Below are positions 46,866-59,874 of a stretch of 64,000 bases of DNA, piece by piece. Where the stretch lies: positions 26,460,148 to 26,524,147 of the forward strand of contig CM038222.1 in NCBI GenBank assembly GCA_021442155.1, in the 5' to 3' direction. The notes beneath the pieces were generated by a model. The model searched no databases, was not told the origin of the DNA, and saw only the letters and a program-made list of their open reading frames with translations. Every line of letters starts with the position of its first letter. The first letter of the stretch is position 1. The DNA comes from Cymbidium sinense (taxonomy: Eukaryota; Streptophyta; Magnoliopsida; Asparagales; Orchidaceae). A program made the translations under genes and the position numbers.

Positions 46866-49800
46866 AGTTTAGGTTTAGGCTTATTAATTTAGGTTTAGGC
46901 TTTATTTTTTTAACTTCATTAGCCTAATTTAAGTTTAGGCTAAGGCCCCAGGTTTAGCTAGGGTTTAGGATTTGTGGTTTCAGGTTTGTGCTTGTAAGGT
47001 TTAGGGCTGGGTTTGGGTTTAGGGTTTAAGGTTTAGGGTTTAGTGTTTATAGGGCTTAGTGGTTTTAGGGTTTTTAGAGTTTATGCTTTTAGAGTTAGAA
47101 GGTTCAAGGTTAGGGCTTCAGGTCAGTGGTTTAGTGGTTTTAGGGTTTTACAGGGCCAGCAGGCTCAGGTACTCAGGGTCAGGATTTTAGGGTTTATGGT
47201 TTTTTTAAAAAATTGGCAAACCCAGGTTTCAGTTTATTTAGTTTATTTTTTATTTTTTTATCTTAGTTTATTTTTATTTCTTTATTTCATTCAGGTTTAT
47301 TTTTATTTATTTAGTAGTTATCTAGTTTAGGTTTATTTATCTTTAGTTAGGTTTTATTTTAGTTTATTTAGGTTTTGTTTATCTTTTAGTTGAGTTTTAT
47401 TTTATGTTACTTTTTTCTAGGTTTAGGTTTTATTTTAATTTTAGGTTTAGGTTTAGGTTATTATTTTATTTTTTTTAAGTTTAGGTTTTAGGTTTATCTA
47501 TTTTAGGGTTGTTTTAGCTCAGTTTATTCTTTACCATTTATTTTATTTACCTTTTGGTTTTAGGTTTAGGCTGAGCCATTTTAGTGGTTAGGGCTTTAGG
47601 TTTTATTTATTTTATTTAGCTTTATTCTCAGCCAGGTTTAGGTTTTTTTTTTAGGTTTAGGCTTCTAGTTTAGGTTTTAAGTTTTTATTTTATTTATTTT
47701 AAATTTTGTTTTTTGGTTTATTTTATTAGGGTCTTTGGTTTCTTTATTTATATTTTATTTTATTTTAACCTTTTGTTTTATTTAATCTTTTTATGCCTAG
47801 TTTTATCTTTTAGCTCATTTTATTCTTAGGTCATTTTTTATTTTCATTTTAGCTTTTTTCTTTTATTTTATTATATTTTAGCTTTTTTAATTTATTTTAT
47901 CTTTTATTCTCAGGCTTCATCGCTTTAGGTTTTAGTTTAGGGTTTCACTGTATTTTATTTTTTTTATCTATAGGATCAGGTTTTTTTATTTTTTTATTTT
48001 TATTTTTAAGCCTTATTTAATTTTAGTCTTGCCTTTAGGATCTGTGTTTAGTAGGCTCAGACAGGGCTCAGGGCTCAGGATTCAGGGCTCATGGCCTGAC
48101 TCAGGGCTCTAGGGCCTAGGCCCAGTTTAGCTTTAGGGGTGCCCAGGCCTTAGGGTTTATGTACAGGAAGGGTATGGCTTTAGGTTGTGCAGGGGTTTGT
48201 GTGGTACTGATTTACTTAGGCTTTGGGGTTTAAGATTTCCAGGGTTTATGTTTTTTTTAAATTAAGTAAAGAGGTTTAGGTTTATTTAGTTTATTTTATT
48301 TAAAATTAGTTTTATTTTATTATTTATTTTATTTTAGGTTTATTTTTATTTTTATAATGTTTATTTTATTTATTTTAGGTTTATTTACTTTTATTTTAGG
48401 TTTTTCATTTTTGCTTATTTTTAAGGTTTAAGTTTATTTTTTAGTTGAATTTTATTTTTATTTTATTTTTTAACTTTATATTTTATTTTTAATTTTTAGG
48501 TTTAGGTTTAGATTTTTATTTAATGTTTTTAAGTTTAGGTTTTAGGTTTTATTTTAGATTTATATATTGGTTTTATTTTTCAATTTAGGTTTAAGTTTAC
48601 TTTAAGTTTATTTTATTTTATTTAATTTGGGTTTATTTTATTTTGGCCTAGTTTTAGGCCTTTATTTTATTTATCTTTAGTTTAGTTTATTTAGTTTAGA
48701 TTTAGGTTTATTTTATTTTGTTTATTTCATTTTATCTTTTAGATTTAGGTTTTTTTTTAGCTTAGGTTTTTTTATTATTTATTCATTTTTAGGTTTTATT
48801 TTTAGGTTTATTTGTTTGGTTTAGGTTTTTATTATATTTTATTTTAAGTTTATTTTATTTTTATTTTATGTTTAGTTTTATTTTACGTAGGTTTTTTATT
48901 CTTAGGTTTATTTTATTTTTTAGTTTAGTTTAGGTTTTTATGTATTTTATTTTAGTTAATTTTTATTAGTTTATTTTATTTAAGTTTTTAGGTTTAGGTT
49001 TAGGTTTTACTTTAGGTTTTTATTTTATTTTGTTTTTTATTTTATTTAGGTTTAAGTTTTTTTATATGTTTTATTTTTAGGTCTTATTTAGTTTAGGTTT
49101 AGCTTTTTAGATTTTAGGGTTTTAGGGTTTAGGGTTTAGGGTTTAGGGTTAGGGTTTATGGTTTAGGGCTTAGGGTTTAGTGTTTAGGCTTTAAGGTTTA
49201 GGGTTTTTAGGGTTTAGGATTTAGGGTATATGGTTAACTTGGGGCTTTTTTTTTAAAAAAAAATTAAGTAAACGATAGGTTTAGGTTTATTTTGTTTATT
49301 TTTTTATTTATTTTAGTTTATTTTATTTTTTATTTTTATTTTTATTTAGTTTAGTTTATTTAGTTTACTTTATTTTTTATTTATTTTAATTTAGGTTCTT
49401 TATTTAATTTATTTTTTAAATTTAAATTTATTTTTTATATTATTTTTAAGGATTAGGTTTGATTTTTGATTTTTAGGTTTATAGGTTTTATTTTATTTTA
49501 TTTAGATTTAGGTTTTATTTTAGCTTTATTTTCAGGTTTTATTTTTTAGTTTAGGTTTAGGTTTATTTTTAGTTTATTTTATTTTATTTAGTTTAGGTTT
49601 AGGTTTCAGTTTAATTTACTTTAGTTTAGGTTTAGGTTTTATTTAATTTAGTTTAGTTTATTTTAGTTTAGGTTTATGTTTATTTTATTTTATTTATTTT
49701 ATTTTAATTTTAGGTTTAAGTTTTTTTAGTTTAGGGTTTAGGTTTTATTTTTTATTTATTTTTAGGTTGATTTTTTAGGTTTAGGTTTTTATTTAATTTA

Positions 49801-50662
49801 ATTTTATTTTATTTTAGGTTTATTTTATTTTTATTTTATGTTAAATTTTTATTATATTTAGTTTTTATTCTTAAGTTTATTTTTTTAGTTTAAGCTAGGT
49901 TATTATTTATTTTATTTTAGTTTAATTTTATTAGTTTATTTTCTTATATTTTTATGTTTAAGTTTGGGTTTTAGTTTATGTTTTTATTTTATTTTATTTT
50001 TTATTTTATTTAGTTTTAAGTTTTTTTATTTATTTTCTTTTTAGGTTTTATTTAGTTTAGGTTTATGTTTTAAGTTTTTTAGGGTTTAGGGCTAAGGTTT
50101 ATGGTTTAGGGTTTTAGGGTTTAGGTTTTACGGTTTAGTATTTAGGCTTTAGGGTTTAGGGTTATTTTAGGGTTCAAGGTTTAAAGTTTAGGGTTTAGGC
50201 TTTAGAGTGTAGAGTTAGTTTAAGGATTAGAGTTTAGGGTTTTAGGGTTTATGGTTTAGGGTTTTTTGTGGTTTAAGGTTTAGGGTTTAGTGTTTAGGGT
50301 TGTAGGTTTAGGGTTTAGGGTTTAGGGCTTAGGATTTAGGATTTATGGTTTTTTTTAAAATTAAGTGAACCTGTAGGTTTAGGTTTATTTAGTTAATTTT
50401 TCTATTTTAGTTTAATTTTTTTATTTTTATCTAGGTTGATTTTTTTATTTTGTTTAGTTTATTTATTTCACATTTTTTTATTTTAGTTTATTTTTTAGGT
50501 ATAGGTTTATTTTTTTAGTTTAGTTTTATTTTTAATTTATGTTTAGGTTTAGGTTTTATTTTTTATTTTTAAGTTTATATTTATGTTTTTATTTTATTTT
50601 TTAAGTTTTGGTTTTAGGTTTCTATTTTAGGTTTATTTTTCGATTCTATTTTTTTTAGGTTT
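46866..50662 (+). repeat. Macrosatellite segment 12 (cassette-free units)
   Basis: Markers near 47,199 (diverged), 48,249 (AAATTAAGTAAAGAGG), 49,250 (AAATTAAGTAAACGATAGG) and 50,348 (AAATTAAGTGAACCTGTAGG), spaced about 1.0-1.1 kb apart. GC-rich patches occur at 46,930-47,230, 47,510-47,640 and 48,030-48,240. From 49,100 on, the sequence is clean TTTAGGG-like plus T-rich. No gene. Confidence 0.87.
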
Positions 50663-50663
50663 A

Positions 50664-50799
50664 GGTTTTTTTTTAGTTTAGGGTTTAGGTTTAATTTTTA
50701 GTTTTTTTTGGTTTTATTTTTACATCTAAAAATAGACCTAAAAATAAAACCAAAAAATAACTAAAAAATTAATCCTAAACCCTAAACTAAAAAGAAACC
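50664..50799. repeat. Inverted repeat (snapback) with arms of about 60 bp
   Basis: The left arm (about 50,664-50,722, TAGTTTAGGGTTTAGG wording) is followed after about 17 bases by its near-exact reverse complement (about 50,740-50,799, CCTAAACCCTAAACTA wording). The right arm is the only place in the main array where the telomere-like motif appears as CCCTAAA on the + strand. It lies immediately upstream of the 5' end of the RTE LINE. Confidence 0.82.
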
Positions 50800-50811
50800 A
50801 AAACCAAAAAA

Positions 50812-52210
50812 AAAAATATTTAGGAGATCAAGGAATTTCTTGGCTTACAAATCTTTTTATTGTCATTTTAAAGACTAAAAAGATGTCAGATGAGTGGAGA
50901 AAGAGTTTTTTAGTTTCTGTATTTAAGAATAAAGGTGATGCACAAGAGTGTGCAAATTATAGAGGAATTAAGTTAATCTGTCATACATTAAAATTATAGG
51001 GCAGAGTTATTGAGCATAAGTTATGATGTGATACAAAAGTTTCTCACAATCAATTTGGTTTCATGCCAGGTAGATCTACTCTAGATGCTATACATTTGTT
51101 AAGACGTTTGATGGAGAAGTATAGAGAAAGTAAGGAGGATCTACATATGATATTTATTGATTTAGAGAAAGCTTATGATAAAGTTTCAAAAGATGTTCTT
51201 TGGAGAGTTCTAAAATAGAAAGGAGTTAATATTGGTTATATTCAAGTCATTAAGGATATGTATATTAGAGCTGTTACTTGTGTCCAAACTCAAGGAGGAT
51301 TGATAAAATATTTTCCTATTTCAGTTAGATTACATCAAGGATCAGCTTTAAGCCCTTATCTTTTTTGCTTTAGTTATTGATGTTCTCACTAGGCATTTAT
51401 AGGAAGATGTACCTTAGTGTATGCTTTTCACTGATGACATTCTTCTTGTTGATAAGACTAGAGATGGAGTACAAGAGAAACTTGAATTATGGAGGTCAAC
51501 ATTAGAGTCTAAAGGTTTTCATTTAAGTAGATCTAAAATTGAATATATGGAGTGTAATTTTAGTTGTAGAAGTTCTAGTTGTAGTGTTGTGACATTAAGT
51601 AAACAAGTCATTAATAAGAGTGTGTGATTCAGATATTTAGGCTCTATTATTCAAAATGATGGTGAAATAGATAGAGATGTTATTAGTAGAATTCAAGTTG
51701 GATGATTGAAGTGGAGGAATGCATCTATTTATTGTGATAAAAAGTTCCACTTAAACTTAAGAGGAAATTTTATAAGATGGTGGTAAGACTTGCAATGACA
51801 TATGGTGCAGAATGTTGGCCAATAAAAGAGAAGTATAAGACTAAGTTAAGTATTATAGAGATGAGGATGCTCAGGTGGATGATTGGCTTTACTCTTAGAG
51901 ATAAAATGCGAAATGAGTATGTTCAGGAAAAAGTTGGAGTAGCTCCCATGGCAGATAAGATTAGAGAGAGTTGCCTTTGATGGTTTGGCCACATAAAGCG
52001 TCGGCCATCCAATGATCCGGTTAGTAGAGTAGATGCATTAGATTTGCCTTATGTTAAGAAAGGTAGAGGTAGAGCTAAAAAGACTTGGTTAAGATGTATA
52101 AAAAATGACCTTAGTATACTTGAATTAAATGAGAATTTGACTAATAGGGACAATGGAGACGAAGGATTCATGTAGTATTAGTTAGGATAAAACTTCTTTA
52201 TTATTATTAT
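50812..52210 (+). mobile_element. 5'-truncated RTE-clade LINE, reverse transcriptase pseudogene
   Basis: A non-LTR retrotransposon fragment inserted in the macrosatellite. The endonuclease domain is missing; the sequence starts in the N-terminal part of the reverse transcriptase. Motifs in order: MSDEWRKSFLVSVFKNKGD (50,885) with NYRGIKL (50,957); [15 protein letters not shown] (about 51,048); [12 protein letters not shown] (51,153) with the first catalytic Asp; SVRLHQGSALSPYLF (51,323); [14 protein letters not shown] (51,427) with the catalytic Asp pair; RYLGSIIQNDGEID (51,629); YGAECWPIKEKYKTKLSII (51,801); IEMRMLRWM (51,855); and WFGHIKRRPSNDPV (51,980). Several stops and frameshifts break the frame (for example before FTDD). 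The 3' end is a TTATTATTATT run (52,198-52,210), as expected for RTE elements, which end in short simple repeats and not in long poly(A). It is non-functional. Confidence 0.9.
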
Positions 52211-55200
52211 TTTTTTATGTTTTTATTTAGTTTTATTTTATTTATTTTAGGTTTATTTTATTTTTATTTTATGTTTAGATTTTATTTTATTTAATTTTTT
52301 AATCTTAGGTTAATTTTTATTTTAGTTTAGGTTAGGTTATTATTTAATTTATTTTATTTTTTAGGTTTAGGTTTAGGTTTTAGTTTATGTTTTTAATTTA
52401 TTTTATTTTATTTTTTTGTTTAGGTTTAGAGTTTATTTATTTATTTTATTTTTAGGTTTTGTTTAGTTTAGGTTTAAGTTTTTAGGTTTTAAGGTTTAGG
52501 GTTTAGGGTTTAGGGTTTAAGGTTTAGGGTTTAGGGTTTTAGGGCTTAGGGTTTAGGGTTTAGGGTTTAGGGTTTAGGGTTAGGGTTTAGTGTTTAGGGT
52601 TTAGAGTTTAGGGCTTAGGTTTTTTATGGTTTAGGGTTAGCTTAGGGTTTAAGGCTAGTTTAGGGTTTAGGGTTTAGGCTTTAGGGTGAAGGGTTAGTTT
52701 AAGGTTTAGGGTTTAGGGTTTAGGGTTATAAGTTTAGGGTTTAAGGTTTAGGATTTAAGGTTTATGATTTTCTTAAAATTAAGTAAACCTCTAAGTTTAG
52801 GTTTATTTAGTATATTTAGTTTATTTTTATATAATTTAATTTATTTTAATTTTATTTTTATTTAGGTTTACTTTCTAAATTTATTTAGTTTAGTTTATTT
52901 ATTTTAGGTTTTTTTATTTTAGTTTAGGTTTATTATTTTAGTTTATTTTTAGGTTTAGGTTTATTTTTTAGTTGAGGTTTATTTTAATTCTATTTTTTTA
53001 GGTTTAGGTTTAGGCTTATGTTTTTATTTTATGTTTTAGGTTTAGGTTTTAGATTTTTATTTTAGGTTTATTTTTGAATTTAATTATTTAATTTAGGTTT
53101 AGATTAATTTTTAGTTTATTTTATTTTATTTAGTTTAGGTTTAGGTTTTCGTTTAGTTTATTTTAGGTTTAGGCTTAGGTTTTAGTTATTTTAGATTAGG
53201 TTAAAGTTCTTTTTGGGTTAGGCTTCTTTTTTTAGTTGAGGGTTTAATTTTAAGTTTTTAGTTATTTTTAGGTTTATTTTTTAGGTTTTGGTTTTTACTT
53301 TGTTTTTATTTTATTTCATTTTATGTATATTTTTGGTTTATTTTATTTTCTATTCTATGTTTAATTTTTATTTTTTTTATGTTTATTATTCTTATGTTTA
53401 TTTTATTTTTTAATTTAGTTTAGGTTGTTAATTATTTTCTTTTCATTTGTTTTTATTAGTTAATTTTATATTATTTTTAGGTTTAGGTTTAGGTTTTTAT
53501 TTTATTATTTTATTTAGGTTTAGGTTTTATTTATTTATTTTATTTTTAGGTTTTATTTTATTTAGGATTAGGTTTTTAGGTTTATAGGGTTTAGGGTTTA
53601 GGGTTTAGAGTTTAGGGTTTAGTGCTTAGCATTTTAGGGTTTAAAGTATTAGGGTTTAGGGTTTAGGGTTTAGGATTTAGTGTTTAGGATTTAGGGTTTA
53701 GAGTTTAGGGTTTAGTGTTTTTAAGGTTTAGGGTTTATGGTTTCAGGTTTAGGGTAAGCTTAGGGTTTAGGTTTAGGGTTTTAGGAGTTTTTAGGGTTTA
53801 GGGTTTAGGGTTTAGCGTTTAGGGTTTATGGTTGTAGGTTTATAGTTTAGGGTTTAGGGTTTAAGGTTTTGGGTTTAGGGTTTTGTACTTTAGGGTTTAG
53901 GGTTTAGTGTTTAAGGTGTAGTGTTTAATTTAGGCTGTTAAATATTTTCTTTTATTAGTTTAGATTATTAATTATTTTCTTCTAGTTTATTTTTATTAGT
54001 TTATTTTATTTTATTTAGTTTAGTTTAAATTGTTAATTATTTTTTTAGTTTATTTTTATTCATTTATTTTATTATTTAGGTTTAGATTTTAGTTTAGGTA
54101 TTTATTTTATTTTTGTTTTTTATTTTATTTTGGTTTAGGTTTTTATTTATCTAGTTTTTAATTTATATTTTATTTAGGATTGGGTTTTTAGGTTTTAGGG
54201 TTTAGGGTTTAGGGTTTAGGGTTTAGGGATAAGGGTTTAGAATTTAGGGTTTTAGGGTTTATGGTATTAGGGTTTAGGGTTAGGGTTTAGGGTTTAGGAT
54301 TTAGTGTTTATGCTTTAGGGTTTGGGGTTTTTAGGGTTTAGGATTTTTGGTTTCAGCATAGGGTTAGCTTAGGGTTTAGGGTTTAAAGGTTTTACGATTT
54401 TTTAGGGTTTAGGGTTTAGGTTTTTGGGTTTAAGGTTTAGGGTTTAGGTTTTTGTGTTATAGGGTTTAGGGTTTATGGTTAACTTTAGGGTTTAGGGTTT
54501 AGGATTTCGAGTTTAGGTTTTTTTTTTTTAAATTAAGTAATCTGATATGCTTAGGTTTATTTAGTTTTTATTTATTTATTTAAGTTTATTTTATTTTTAT
54601 TTATATTTATGTTGATTTTTTATTCTTATTTAGTTTAGTTTATTTATTTTAGGTTCATTTATTTTTATTTAAGTTTTTTATTTTAGTTTATTTTTTTAGG
54701 TTTAGGTTTATTTTTTTGTTGAGTTTTATTTTTATTTTATTTTTCATTTTTAGGTTTATCTTTACGTTTTTATTTTAGTTTTTAAGTTTAGGTTTTGGTT
54801 TTTAATTTAAGTATATTTTTAGGTTATATTTTTTAGTTTAGGTTTAGATTTATTTTTAGTTTATTAAATTTTATTTAGTTTAGGTTTAGGTTTAGGTTAT
54901 TTTAGGTTTAGGTTTAGGTTTAGGTTTAACTTATTGTAGTTTAGTTTATTTTAGTTTAGGTTTAAGTTTATTTTATTTTGTTTATTTAATTTTTATTTTA
55001 GGTTTAGGTTTTTTTTGAATTTAGGTTTTAAGTTTAATTTTTTAGTTATTTTTAGGTTTTATCGTTAGGTTTAAGTTTTTATTTAGTTTTTATTTTTATT
55101 TTATTTTAGGTTTTTTTTTTATGTTTAGATTTTATTTTATTTAGTTTTTTATTCTTAGGATTATTTTATTTTCTACTCTAAGTTAGGTTATAATTTATTT

Positions 55201-58200
55201 TAACTTAGTTTATTTTTATTATTTTATTTTATTTTATTTTTTAGGTTTAGATTTTAGTTTATTTTTTATTTTATTTTATTTATGTTTAGGTTTTGTTATT
55301 TATTTTATTTTTGGTTTTCATTAGTTTAGGATTAGGTTTTTTGGTTTTTAGGGTTTAGGGTTTAGAGCTTAAGGTTTTAGGGTATAGGTTGTTAGGGTTT
55401 TGGGTTTAGGGTTAGGGTTTAGGGTTTACGGTGCAGTGTTTAGGATTTAGGGTTTATGGTTTTGAGGGTTTAGTGTTTATGGTTTCGGGTTTAAGGTTAC
55501 CTTAGGGTTAGGGTTTAAGGTTTTAGGGTTTAAGGTTTAGGGTTCTAGGGTTTAGGGTTTAGTGTTTAGGGTTGTAGATTTAGGGTTTAGGGTTTATGGT
55601 TAGCTTTAGGGCTTAGGTTTTTTTTTAAAAATTAAGTAAACTGGTAGTAGGTTTATTTAGTTTACTTTTAATTTATTTATGTTTATTTTATTTATTTTAT
55701 TTTTATTAAGTTTAGTTTATTTATTTTCAATTTATTTATGTTTCTTTAGGTTTTTTATTTTAGTTTATTTTTTAGGTTTGGGTTTATCTATTAGTTGAGT
55801 TTAATTTTTTATTTATTTTTTAGGTTTAGGTTTTATATTTTTTTTTAGGTTTAGGTTTAGGTTTTTATTAATTTTTTAAGGTTTAGGTTTTAGGTTTTTA
55901 TTTTAGGTTTATTTTGGGTTTTATTTTTTAGTTTAGGTTTAGGTTTACTTTTAGTTTATTTTATTTTATTTAGTTAAAGTGTTTGGTTTAGTTTTATTTT
56001 TTTCTTATATTAGTTTAATTTATTAAAGTTTAGGTTTAGGTTTATTTTATTTTGTTTATTTTATTTTTTATTTTAGGTTTAGGGTTTTTTTTAAGTTTAG
56101 GGTTTAGGTTTAATTTTTTAGTTATTTTTAGGTTTTTTTTTAGGTTTAGATTTTTATTTAGTTTTTATTTTATTTTCTTTTAGGTTTATTTTAGCTTTAT
56201 TTTATTTTTATTTTTTGTTTAGATTTTATCTTATTTAGTTTTCTATTCTTAGGTTTATTTTATTTTTTAGTTTAGGTTAGGTTATTATTTATTTTAGTTT
56301 AGTTTATTTTTTTTAGTTTATTTTATTTTATTTTTTAGGCTTAGGTTTAAGTTTTAATTTATGTTTTATTTATTTTATTTTATTTTATTTATTTAGGTTT
56401 AGGTTATTTTATTTTATTTTTAAGTTTTATTTAGTTTAGGATTAGGTTTTTAGGTTTTTAGGGTTTAGGGTTTAGAGTTTTTAGGGTTTAGGGTTTTAGG
56501 GTTTTTTTAGGGTTTAGGGTTTTAGGGTTTTGTTAAGATTTATGGTTCAGGGTTTAGGGTTTAGGGTTTAAGGTTTAGTGTTTAAGGTTTAGGGTTTTAG
56601 GGTTTATGGTTTAGGGATTAGTGTTTAGGGTTTAGAGCTTAGGGTTTATGGTTAGCTTTAGGGTTTAAGGTTTTGGATTTAGGTTTAGGTTTAGGATATA
56701 GGGTTTAGGTTTTTTATTTTAAACAAAATTAAGTAAATTGGTACGTTTAAGTTTATTTATTTTATTTCTTATTTATCTCAGTTTATTTTATTTTTTATTT
56801 TTATTTAGGTTTAATTTGTCTCTTTACTTAGTTTAATTTATTTATTTTAAGTTTATTTATTTTTGTTTAGGTTTTTATTTTAGTTTATTTTTTAGGTTTA
56901 TGTTTATTTTTTCATTGAGTTTTATTTTTAATTTATTTTTTAGATTTAAGTTGTTATTTTATTTTTGGTTTAGGGTTTAGGATTAATTTTTTAGTTTTTT
57001 TTTTATTTTATTTTTAGGTTTATTTTTTAGGTTTAGGTTTCTATTTAGTTTTATTTTATTTTATTTTAGGTTTATTTTATTTTTATTTTATGTTTAAATT
57101 TTATTTTATTTAGTTTTTTGTTCTTAGGTTTATTTTATTTTTTTAGTTTAGGTTAGGTTATTATTTATTTTATTTTAGTTTATTTTTAATATTTTATTTT
57201 ATTTTATTTTAGGTTTAGATTTAGGTTATAATTTATGTTTTTATTTGATTTGATTTTATTATTTTATTTAGGTTTAAGTTTTTTTATTTATTTTATTTTT
57301 AGGTTTTCTTTAGTTTAGGTTTAGGTTTTTAGGGTTTTAGGGCTTAGGGTTTAGGGTTTAGGGTTTTAATGCTTAGGGTTTTAAGGTTTAGGGTTTAGGG
57401 TTAGGGTTTAGGGTTTAGGGTTTAGGTTTAGTGTTTAGGCTTTAGGAGTTGGGGTTTTTAGGGTTTAGGGTTTAGGGTTTAAGGTTTAGAGTTAGCTTAG
57501 GGTTTAAGGTTAGTTTAGGGTTCAGGGTTTAAGGTTTAGTGTTTAGGATTTTACGGTTTAGGGTTTAAAATTTTTTAGGGTTTAAGCTTTATGGTTTAGT
57601 GTTCACGGTTATAGTTTAGGGTTTAGGGTTTAGGATTTAGGGTTTATGATTTCTTTTTAAAATTAAGTAAATCTCTTGGTTTAGGTTTATTTAGTTTATT
57701 TTTTATTTAATTTAGTTTATTTTATTTTTATTTTTATTTAGGTTTATTTCTTAGTTTTATTTAGTTTTGTTTATTTATTTTAGGTTTTATTTTAGTTTAG
57801 GGTTTTATTTTAGTTTATTTTTTAGGTTTAGGTTTTCAATTGAGGTTTATTTTATTTTATTTTTTATGTTTAGGCTTTATTTTTTATTTTTAAGTTCAGA
57901 TTTAGGTTTTTACTTTTTTTTAAGTTCAATTTTTAGGTTTTTATTTTTAGTTTATTTTTTAGTTATGTTTTCTAGTTTAGGTTTAGGTTTATTTTTAGTT
58001 TATTTTATTTTATTTTGTTAGGTTTTTATTTTGGTTTAGTTTCTTTTAGGTTTAAGCTTAGGTTTTATTTATTTTAGTTTAGTTTATTTTAGTTTAGGTT
58101 TAATTTTATTTTATTTTGTTTATTTTATTTTTATTTTAGGTTCAGTTTTTTTAGTTTAGGGGTTTGGTTTAATTTTTTAGTTATTTTTAGGTTTATTTTT

Positions 58201-59471
58201 TAGATTTAGGTTTTATTTTGTTTTTGTTTTATTTTATTTTAGGTTTATTTTAATTTTATTTTATTTTTATTTTATGTTTAGTTTTTAATTTATTTAGGTT
58301 TTTTATTCTTAGGTTTATTTTATTTTTTAGTTTAGTTTAAGTTATTAATTATTTATTCTAGTTTATTTTTATTAGTTTAATTTCTTTTATTTTAAAGTTT
58401 TTATTTTATTTTATTTTATTATTTTATTTAGGTTTAGGTTTATTTATTTATTCTATTTTTAGGTTTTATTTAGTTTAGTATTAGGTTTTTAGGTTTCTAG
58501 GGTTTAGGGTTTAGGGTTTAGGGTTTTAGGGTTTAGGGTATTATGGTTTAGGGTTTAGGGTTAGGGTTTAGGGTTTAGGGTTTAGTGTTTAGGGTTTAAG
58601 ATTTAGGGTTTTTAGGGTTTCGAGTTTAGGGTTAGCTTAGGGTTTAGGGTTTCGGGTTTTAAGATTTTTTTAGGGTTTAGGGTTTAGGGTTTAGGGTTTA
58701 TGGTTGTAGGTTTAGGCTTCAGGCTTTAGGGTTTAGGGTTTAAGGTTTAGGATTTTAGAGTTTAGTGTTTAGAGTATAGGGTTTAGGGTTTTGTGTTTAG
58801 GGTTGCAGGTTTAGGATTTAGGGTTGATGGTTCGTTTTAGGGTTTTGGGTTTTGGGTTTAAGGTTTATTTTAAGGTTTATTGTTTAGGCTTTAGGGTTTA
58901 TTTATTTTTAGATTTATTAATTAGGTTTAGGTTTTTATTTAGTTTTTATTTTAGGTTTATTTTATATTTATTTTAAGTTTAGTTTTTATTTTATTTAGGT
59001 TTTCTATTTTTTAGTTTAGTTTAGGTTTGTATTTATTTTATTTTATTTTAGTTTTTATTTTTTATTTTGTTTTCTTTTTAGGTTTAGGTTTAGGTTTAGG
59101 TTTAGATTTAGGTTTAGGTTTAGAGTTTAGTTTATGTTTGTATTTTATTTTATTTTGGTTCAGATTTATTTATTTATTTTTATTTTTAGGTTTTATTTAG
59201 TTTTGGTTTAGGTTTTTAGCTTTTCATCGTCTAGGGCTTAGGGTGCACGGTTTAGGGTTAGTTTAGGTTTAGGGTTTAGGGTTTAGGATTTAGGGTTTAT
59301 GGTTTTTTTTTGGGTTTAGGGTTTAGTGTTTAGGTTTTAGGGTTTAGGGTTTAGGGTTTAGGGTTTTATGATTTAAGGTTTATGGTATAGGGTTTAGGGT
59401 TTTTAGCATTTAAGCTTTACGGTTCAAGTTTTAGTTATGGGTTTAGGGTTTTTGGTTTTTTTTGTCAATTT
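52211..59471 (+). repeat. Macrosatellite segment 13 (cassette-free, cleanest array)
   Basis: Seven kilobases of core units with markers at about 52,775, 54,530, 55,628, 56,720 and 57,658 (all AAATTAAGTAA-type), spaced about 0.94-1.1 kb, with one longer gap of 1.75 kb. G-rich blocks contain short exact TTTAGGG runs (for example 52,555-52,590, 54,196-54,225, 58,500-58,530). The 58,800-59,460 part has an irregular order before cassette 12. Frames such as 57,767-58,021 (Phe/Leu/Tyr-rich) are translations of the T-rich block. No gene. Confidence 0.88.
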
Positions 59472-59874
59472 AATAGAGAAAAAATTTAGATTCAACATTT
59501 TTTCTTTTTGATTTCATCAACCAAGTAACACAAAGTTTTCTAAGACACAAATGATGACATAGATAAAAAATGAGCATGCATAGAGCAAATCAAATACCTA
59601 AATAACTAGAACCATCTCTATAAAGACAGTTCCATAAGTTGATGGAGATTCTCCAATTCCCATGACCACCCAGCCTCTCGAGTGAGATCCACCATCATAT
59701 CCTCGATCTCTCTCTCTCTCCGCATGCTTCCTCCCTCTCCTGCCTCCATAATTTCCACTCACCACCCTCCATATCGGCACCTCACCACCTGCATGATGTC
59801 CTTTACCTCACCTTCCTCCACTAGATCTAGACTAAGTCTATGGATGGTGATGTTCTACAAGGTTACGCCATTCT
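59472..59874 (-). pseudogene. GR-RBP cassette 12 (shortened)
   Basis: T-run, then TAATAGAGAAAAAATTTAGA at 59,471. 3'UTR conserved (CACAAATGATGACATAGATA). The glycine-rich section is strongly reduced and carries a CT dinucleotide run (59,708-59,720); the RRM end is partly kept. It stands alone, 12.6 kb from cassette 11 and near the junction with copy C. Confidence 0.76.

Noticed and set aside
59707..59720. CT microsatellite as a separate locus
   Set aside because: It lies inside the glycine-rich section of cassette 12 and is a local slippage of the ATCTCTCC sequence present in every cassette.
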